From Acidobacteriota bacterium (GTDB lineage Bacteria > Acidobacteriota > Blastocatellia > Pyrinomonadales > Pyrinomonadaceae): a stretch of DNA of 64,000 bases. The DNA is taken from the NCBI GenBank assembly GCA_003223025.1, contig QHXR01000016.1:65365-129364 (forward strand), written 5' to 3'. This document shows, piece by piece, positions 58,865 to 64,000 of the stretch (position 1 is its first letter; each line of letters begins with the position of its first letter). The translations under genes and the position numbers were made by a program. Under the pieces are notes generated by a model, which had not been told where the DNA came from, made no database searches, and was given only the letters and a program-made list of their open reading frames with translations.

Positions 58865-60673
58865 TCAGGCTGCTTGCTCCTTCTCCGCCTCCGCCTCCGC
58901 TTCGGCATTCTTCGCATTCACCAGGAACCGGACGACTCCCTGTCCGATCTCGCCGGCGTCACAACCTCGCATGAGCGCGTTGACGACGCTGTCATCGTAT
59001 CGCGTCCCGACGAACGACTTTATCCGCTCAAGCGCTTCCGGCAGGAGCATTCCTTTTTGATACGGACGATCGATCGTCATCGCGTCGAACGTGTCGGCGA
59101 CCGAAACGATCTTCGCCTGAAGCGGGATCTGTTTGTCCGTAAGTCCCTGCGGATATCCCTGACCGTTCACCATCTCGTGATGCATGTACATGCCCGGAAG
59201 AAATTCCTTCATCGCCGGGATCTGCGACATGATCTTGTAGCCTCTCTGCGGATGTGTCTTCATCACCTCGAATTCTTCATTCGTCAGAGCGGCCGGTTTC
59301 TTCAGGATGCTGTCGTCGATCGCGATCTTACCGACGTCGTGGAGCAGCGCACTGATCCGCAAAGTTTCGAGCTCTTCGGCTGACAGACCGAGCTGCTTGC
59401 CGATCGCAACCGAGATCCGTGCGACGCGTTCCGAATGACCGCGCGTGTATTTGTCTTTTCCGTCGATCGCTGCCGCGAGCGCTTTTACGGTTCCGACGAA
59501 CAGTTCTCGATTCTCCTGCGCGGCCTTCGCGAGTCGGGCGATATGTTCTTCGATCTTGTCGCTCATCGTGTTGAACGACTCGCCGAGCTGCCCGATCTCG
59601 GTCATGTTTCTTGTCTCGACGCGGGTCGAGAAATCGCCCGAGGCAACGCGGCTCGCGGCGGCGGATAATTTCATCAACGGAGCCGTCAGCGTACGTGCGG
59701 CGATCGATCCGACAAGCATCGCGACGAATGCGAATGCGAGACTGATCAGCCAAGTCTGGTTTCTCATCTCCCCGACCGATGCGAGAGCCTTTCTCTCGTC
59801 CTGCATCGTAATAACGCCGAGGCTCATGTCGTTTCCGAATCTGACGGTCGAATACGCTCCGATCATGTCGTAGGAGCTGCCATCGAAATCAGCTGTGAAC
59901 GGTACAAGTCCGGACTGGATCTGAGCATTCGACTCCTGCCACTCGCCGACGATCTTGAGGTTTGTCAGTGACTTTTGAGAATCGACGAGGGTCGGGTCGG
60001 GATGGAATATCGTTTTGCCCGATTGATTGACCACGAAGATGATCGGCAGGCCGGCCTTCCACAGATCGGCTTCCTTCATGTTGCCGTTGCCGACAACCGA
60101 ATGTGCGATCTCGCGGAGCGAAACGATAGCGACGACCGACGCCAGTTTCTCTCCGTTGATCTGAACCGGAGCCGCGATCGACATGACCGTCTCGCCCGAT
60201 TGATTTACCTTTTGCGGCTGGCCAAACTGCAGCGTCTGATTTGCAAGCGAGTGAAGAGCTTCTTCCGCGATCGATTCGGCATCGGCCCGATTCATAATGT
60301 TCGGACGAAACAACGAAACCGGCTCGCCCGTCGCGCTTTTCAGATAGAGAGCGAGAACGCTCGGATTTTCACGCAGAGTCGCGGCGAGTTCTTCTTCGGT
60401 ATGTGCGGATGAGAGAAGATCAGGAGCGTTTGCCAGCTCGAGGGCTTTCGCGATTCCTTTGACGAGATCGCTGTGATGCTGTCCGAACATCTCGATCTGA
60501 CGTGCCTTTTCCTGAACGAGTTGGATCTGATACCGGTTCTCAACGGCCCGCAATTCCTTTGCGCTCCGCTCGGACAGAAAATATCCCGTCAGGACAAGCG
60601 GTACCAGTCCGACAAGCAAAAGCGTGCAGACAACAAAGTAAATAAGGCTGATCTTTCTTTTAGGCCGAGGCAT
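58865..60673 (-). CDS. membrane sensor with HAMP and HD-GYP output domains
   Basis: A 602-residue signalling protein. One span near residues 10-30, an extracytoplasmic sensor of Cache type (about 35-300: V-L-A-L-Y-L-K, I-F-V-V-N-Q-S-G-K-T-I-F-H-P-D), a second span at about 308-328, a HAMP linker (A-R-T-L-T-A-P-L-M-K-L), then the HD-GYP phosphodiesterase domain. HD is L-L-H-D-V-G-K and GYP is H-H-E-M-V-N-G-Q-G-Y-P; the usual Asp after H-H-E-x-x is Asn. It probably degrades cyclic di-GMP in response to a small ligand. Start is ATG 60673, not the TTG at 60688. It lies upstream of the GYF-like gene, in the same direction. Confidence 0.92.
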   Translation of the reverse strand: MPRPKRKISLIYFVVCTLLLVGLVPLVLTGYFLSERSAKELRAVENRYQIQLVQEKARQIEMFGQHHSDLVKGIAKALELANAPDLLSSAHTEEELAATLRENPSVLALYLKSATGEPVSLFRPNIMNRADAESIAEEALHSLANQTLQFGQPQKVNQSGETVMSIAAPVQINGEKLASVVAIVSLREIAHSVVGNGNMKEADLWKAGLPIIFVVNQSGKTIFHPDPTLVDSQKSLTNLKIVGEWQESNAQIQSGLVPFTADFDGSSYDMIGAYSTVRFGNDMSLGVITMQDERKALASVGEMRNQTWLISLAFAFVAMLVGSIAARTLTAPLMKLSAAASRVASGDFSTRVETRNMTEIGQLGESFNTMSDKIEEHIARLAKAAQENRELFVGTVKALAAAIDGKDKYTRGHSERVARISVAIGKQLGLSAEELETLRISALLHDVGKIAIDDSILKKPAALTNEEFEVMKTHPQRGYKIMSQIPAMKEFLPGMYMHHEMVNGQGYPQGLTDKQIPLQAKIVSVADTFDAMTIDRPYQKGMLLPEALERIKSFVGTRYDDSVVNALMRGCDAGEIGQGVVRFLVNAKNAEAEAEAEKEQAA

Positions 60674-61111
60674 TAAGGAAGGGGGCAAAAGGAATTCGCC
60701 AGTGAAATCTTACGATAATTACAACTTTATGGTCAACACAATTAAACAAGGTTGTTTCATGCCCGGGGGACGGTTACGATCAACCTTGACGCACACGAAA
60801 TGGGGCTTTCGCAGGGATTTCTTAGGAAATTGCCGGCAACCGTTGAGTCCTTCGAAGCGCCCTTACTGAGGTGAGAAAGATACTGCCTGCAGTTTGAAAG
60901 GCACTTATCGTAGAGAATGGTGCTTTCAACGCTTAGGCTGAGTTGCAATAGATCCGCTGAAAAGAGCCGGTGCTCGAACGGTACTAATCGATGTTGGATG
61001 CTGTAATTAGTATGCCGACCGGAGCCGCGCGCGCTCTTTTTCAGTTATCCGCCATCTGGTAAGATTTGCACTTAGCGAAGTTAGTTCATTCGCTTACAAT
61101 AACCTCACCAA
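60674..61111. other. intergenic region without recognised gene
   Basis: 438 bp between divergent genes. I see no convincing gene, tRNA or terminator. TACAAT at 61095-61100, 11 nt before the kinase start, may be its -10 element, giving a very short leader. A 63-codon minus-strand frame at 60757-60948 has no ribosome site or known similarity. Confidence 0.5.
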
Positions 61112-64000
61112 ATGTCGCCCGAACGCTGGCAGGAAATCGAAGAAGTATTTCAGGCTGCGGTTGAAATGCCGCCGGAGGAACGTGCGCCTTATCTCGGTGA
61201 TCGATGCGGAAACGATCCGGAATTGCGCGACGAAGTGATGAAGCTTCTAGCTTCGGATGATTCGGCGGCGGATTTCATCGAGGTCCCGATCTGGACCGAC
61301 AGCCGATTCCTCAACACCGGTGCAAAGAAGGAGATCTCCAACTCCATCGACCAGCAGGTCGGCAATGGCGATCGCGATAGTTTTCTTGGCAAACAGATCG
61401 GTGTATATCAACTCACACGAGAGATCGGCCGGGGCGGAATGGGTGCGGTGTATCTGGCCGAACGTGCCGATGGCGAGTTCCAGCAGCGGGTGGCGATCAA
61501 ACTCATCAAACGCGGGATGGACTCGGACTTTATCGTCCGCCGCTTCCGTCACGAACGTCAGATCCTCGCATCCTTCGAACATCCGTTCATCGCACGTCTC
61601 CTCGACGGCGGTACGACGACCGACGGAGTTCCGTACTTCGTCATGGAATTTGTCGAAGGCGAGACGCTTTACAACTACGCCGACGGGAAACGTCTCGGGA
61701 TAAAAGATCGTCTTAAGCTTTTTCAGAAAGTCTGCTCCGCACTCGATTACGCTCACGAAAAAAAGATCATCCATCGGGACATCAAGCCGAGCAACATCAT
61801 CATTAATAAGTCAGGATCGCCGAAGCTCTTAGATTTTGGAATCGCAAAGATCCTCGATCCGAATCTGATCCACGAGTCGATAAATCCCACGGCGTCGATG
61901 CTGCGGATGATGACTCCGGATTACGCTTCGCCGGAGCAGGTGCAGGGTTCGGATGTCACACCGCAGAGCGATATTTATTCGCTTGGAGTTTTGCTCTACG
62001 AACTTCTGACCGGTCACAAGCCATACGATTTCGCCGGACATGCATTGCATGAAGTCTCGCGTGTGATCTGCGAAGTGATGCCCGAAGTCCCGAGTCAGAC
62101 GTTGTCTACAACTCGGACTCTGCTTCCGCAATACGGTGCGGCAACCGGACGGTATCTCGCCGTGCGAGGCACGACCGAAAAGCAACTTGTATCGGATCTG
62201 ACAAGTGGACTCGACAACATCGTCATGAAGGCGATGGCGAAAGATCCGCATGATCGATACGAGTCAGCGGCGGAGATGTCGCGAGACATTACTCGATTCC
62301 TGACGGGGGCCCGAGTCGAAGCGCCGAACGCATCGAAGTCATCGCGTTCGGGTCCCGATTCGTTTCTTCGCGTTCCGCAAAACAGTAAAGCTCTTGCGGT
62401 TCTGCCATTCAAATTCCTAAATCTCGGCCCGGCGAGCGCGGATGATACGGACGACAGATTTCTCGGCGTCGGCCTCGCCGATGCGCTGATCACGCGTCTC
62501 AGCAAAGTTCGAAGATTCGTCGTCCGGCCGACAAGCTCGATCCTTTCGTTTGAAGAGAATGTCATCGACCCGATCCGCGCCGGCCGCGACTTGAATGTCG
62601 ATTACATTCTCGACGGCAGTATCAAAAAAGCCGGCGACAGATTGCGTGTCACGATCCAGCTTCTCAGCGTCAACGACAACGCGGCAGTTTGGGCGACGTC
62701 GATCGACGAAACTTTATCGGATGTTCTGACGCTCGAAGATACACTCTCGAATAAAGTGATCGAAGTTCTTCTGCCGCAACTCACCGGCGGTGAGCTGCAG
62801 GAATTCGCAAAACGTGGAACCGATGTTCCCGAGGCGTTCGAACAGTATCTTCGCGGACGATATCACTTCAACACTTTCACTGAAGAAGGATTCGCAAAAG
62901 CGTTTGTCAGTTTTCACAGCGCGATCGCCGCGGATCCCGAGTACGCGCTTGCTTACACAGGGCTCGCGGATTATTACAACTGGCTCGGGATCCTCGGTGT
63001 GCTTCCGCCACAGGAGTGTTTTCAGCCGGCGATCGAAGCCGCGTCGAAAGCGATCGAGATCGACGACGATCTTTCGGAAGGACACGCGAGTCTCGGATTC
63101 GGACTCCACGCCGGCAACTACGAATGGTCGAAAGCTGAACATCATCTGCGTCGTGCGATGGAGCTCAATCCGAGCAACGCGAACGCATTCGTCTGGTATT
63201 CGATCGTCCTTTTCACCGAAGGCCGTTTTGATGAAGGCATGGATTTCGCAAAACGTGGCGTCGAGATCGATCCGTTGACGCCGTTCAATCACCACAACGT
63301 CGGATGGGGACTTTACTACGCGCGGCGTCTCGACGAAGCCGCCGAGCAATATCGACGCGTCGTGAGCGAGTTCCCGACCTATCCTTTCGGCTACTACGGG
63401 CTGAGTAAAATTCATCGCCTCAACGGCGAAACGAAACTTGCGCTCGCCGAGAGCGATCGAACAAAAGAACTGATGGGCGGAAGCGTTTTCTCTCTGCTGG
63501 CCGAAGCCGAGTGTTATGGAGCGGATGGTCAGAGAGATGTCGCGAAACTGAAGATCATCGAGCTCGAAGCGATGTCCGCCGATCGATTTGTTTCGCCGTA
63601 TCAACTCGCTCTGGCGTATGTCTATCTGGGTGATCACGAAGCTGCACTCGATGCTCTGGAGCGGGGACTCGAAAACAAAGAAGCATGGCTCAACTGGATG
63701 GGCGTCGAGCCGGCATTCGATCCGATCCGCGGCGAGGAGCGTTTCGATCAGGTCCTCGAACACACCGGCTACCGGATGTTCTTTAAGAACTTTTCGAAGA
63801 GCGGTGTAAATCTTGACATGAGCGGTTTCCCGGTTGAGGCAAAGCCATCGCCGGTTCACGATCTTACGACGCTCGTCATCGACGAGTCGGACAAAACCGA
63901 CGACGGCACAAGCTCGCAACCACTGTCACGAAATCGCACTCAACTTTATGCAGCGATCGCAGCAGCGATCTTATTGTTCGCTTCCCTCGGCGGATATTAT
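61112..64000 (+). CDS. receptor-like Ser/Thr protein kinase with TPRs (cut by window edge)
   Basis: The frame is open from ATG 61112 to the right edge (963 codons). Residues about 1-90 are an N-terminal helical part of the type seen before PknB-like kinases in Acidobacteriota. The kinase domain (about 100-380) has G-R-G-G-M-G-A-V-Y, invariant K130, H-R-D223-I-K-P-S-N and D241-F-G, all intact, so it should be active. It is followed by a TolB-like/FlgO-like domain (L-A-V-L-P-F-K-F-L), then TPR repeats (about 600-890), and a membrane span begins near 945. The kinase is thus followed by the TPRs, and the span comes after them, with the rest truncated. Confidence 0.93.
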   Translation, partial: MSPERWQEIEEVFQAAVEMPPEERAPYLGDRCGNDPELRDEVMKLLASDDSAADFIEVPIWTDSRFLNTGAKKEISNSIDQQVGNGDRDSFLGKQIGVYQLTREIGRGGMGAVYLAERADGEFQQRVAIKLIKRGMDSDFIVRRFRHERQILASFEHPFIARLLDGGTTTDGVPYFVMEFVEGETLYNYADGKRLGIKDRLKLFQKVCSALDYAHEKKIIHRDIKPSNIIINKSGSPKLLDFGIAKILDPNLIHESINPTASMLRMMTPDYASPEQVQGSDVTPQSDIYSLGVLLYELLTGHKPYDFAGHALHEVSRVICEVMPEVPSQTLSTTRTLLPQYGAATGRYLAVRGTTEKQLVSDLTSGLDNIVMKAMAKDPHDRYESAAEMSRDITRFLTGARVEAPNASKSSRSGPDSFLRVPQNSKALAVLPFKFLNLGPASADDTDDRFLGVGLADALITRLSKVRRFVVRPTSSILSFEENVIDPIRAGRDLNVDYILDGSIKKAGDRLRVTIQLLSVNDNAAVWATSIDETLSDVLTLEDTLSNKVIEVLLPQLTGGELQEFAKRGTDVPEAFEQYLRGRYHFNTFTEEGFAKAFVSFHSAIAADPEYALAYTGLADYYNWLGILGVLPPQECFQPAIEAASKAIEIDDDLSEGHASLGFGLHAGNYEWSKAEHHLRRAMELNPSNANAFVWYSIVLFTEGRFDEGMDFAKRGVEIDPLTPFNHHNVGWGLYYARRLDEAAEQYRRVVSEFPTYPFGYYGLSKIHRLNGETKLALAESDRTKELMGGSVFSLLAEAECYGADGQRDVAKLKIIELEAMSADRFVSPYQLALAYVYLGDHEAALDALERGLENKEAWLNWMGVEPAFDPIRGEERFDQVLEHTGYRMFFKNFSKSGVNLDMSGFPVEAKPSPVHDLTTLVIDESDKTDDGTSSQPLSRNRTQLYAAIAAAILLFASLGGYY

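Noticed and set aside
57678-59060. 460-residue plus-strand frame opposite the GYF-like gene
   Set aside because: It runs antisense to a well-formed gene with signature motifs, is rich in Arg/Ser/His and has no recognisable domain or ribosome site.
60757-60948. 63-residue minus-strand frame in the gap before the kinase
   Set aside because: No ribosome site, no recognisable similarity and no conserved pattern; too weak to call a gene.
62714-63919. 401-residue minus-strand frame opposite the Ser/Thr kinase gene
   Set aside because: Antisense to the intact kinase/TPR frame, and its sequence shows no domain.
1-64000. Insertion sequence, prophage or integrated plasmid
   Set aside because: No transposase, integrase, phage or replication-initiation gene was recognised; inverted repeats seen are too short and empty to hold one.

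Overview
The window looks like chromosomal DNA of a diderm, free-living heterotroph, most probably an acidobacterium of the Blastocatellia/Pyrinomonadaceae kind. This is an inference from gene content: a VWA protein of the type common in Acidobacteriota, Ser/Thr kinases fused to TPRs, a DUF1800/DUF1501 pair, a complete LPS-export block, an MCE transporter, an ECF sigma/anti-sigma pair and an acetylornithine-type carbamoyltransferase. No phage, transposase, plasmid, rRNA or CRISPR genes are visible. The only RNA gene recognised is one tRNA-Leu(GAG). Most genes are housekeeping; the unusual material is in intergenic repeats and in a few proteins with altered key residues.

Layout. 1-6 kb (mostly minus strand): secreted M16 protease (cut by the left edge), a 3-hydroxyacyl-CoA dehydrogenase with an internal deletion, a small membrane protein and a thiolase, then a yeast-like cytosine deaminase and proline dehydrogenase. 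6-15 kb: ProRS, a TPR lipoprotein, a WD40 protein, GNAT, NUDIX, an SRAP DNA-crosslink protein, an unlisted 38-aa membrane peptide, and a sigma-E-like operon (ECF sigma, zinc anti-sigma, Spy-like protein). 15-18 kb: an mlaE-mlaF-mlaD lipid transporter. 18-24 kb: a tightly overlapped arginine operon argR-DUF1611-argC-argD-argF'-argB. 24-29 kb (minus): gap, a beta-gamma-crystallin-like protein, pgk, a small secreted protein, tpiA, secG, tRNA-Leu. 29-34 kb: TolC-like protein, glycosyltransferase and three envelope/secreted proteins.

34-46.7 kb (minus) is an envelope and regulatory-PTS block: uppP, recJ, an lptC-lptA fusion, lptB, rpoN, hpf, short hprK, rapZ, EIIA(Man), HPr, arginase, ddl. It resembles the lptCAB-rpoN-hpf-ptsN-rapZ-npr block of proteobacteria, with hprK and a mannose-type EIIA in place of ptsN. 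46.7-50.3 kb: SDR, RNase J, RsmA. 50.6-54.3 kb: DUF1800/DUF1501. 54.4-60.7 kb (minus): ribD, ftsY, a GYF-like/zinc/membrane protein and an HD-GYP sensor. 61.1 kb to the right edge: a receptor-like Ser/Thr kinase, truncated by the window.

Repeats. Several intergenic regions carry long perfect or near-perfect inverted repeats, often butted against a stop codon (1142-1267, 3877-3989, 30953-31029, 47625-47773, 54309-54390). A REP-like array with a roughly 200-bp higher-order period lies between the GYF-like gene and ftsY. A 9-bp tandem repeat sits just 5' of both those genes. The strongest leads for new biology are the P-loop DUF1611 protein embedded in the arginine operon beside a carbamoyltransferase with an atypical specificity residue, the RapZ homologue lacking its Walker A lysine, and the repeat families.
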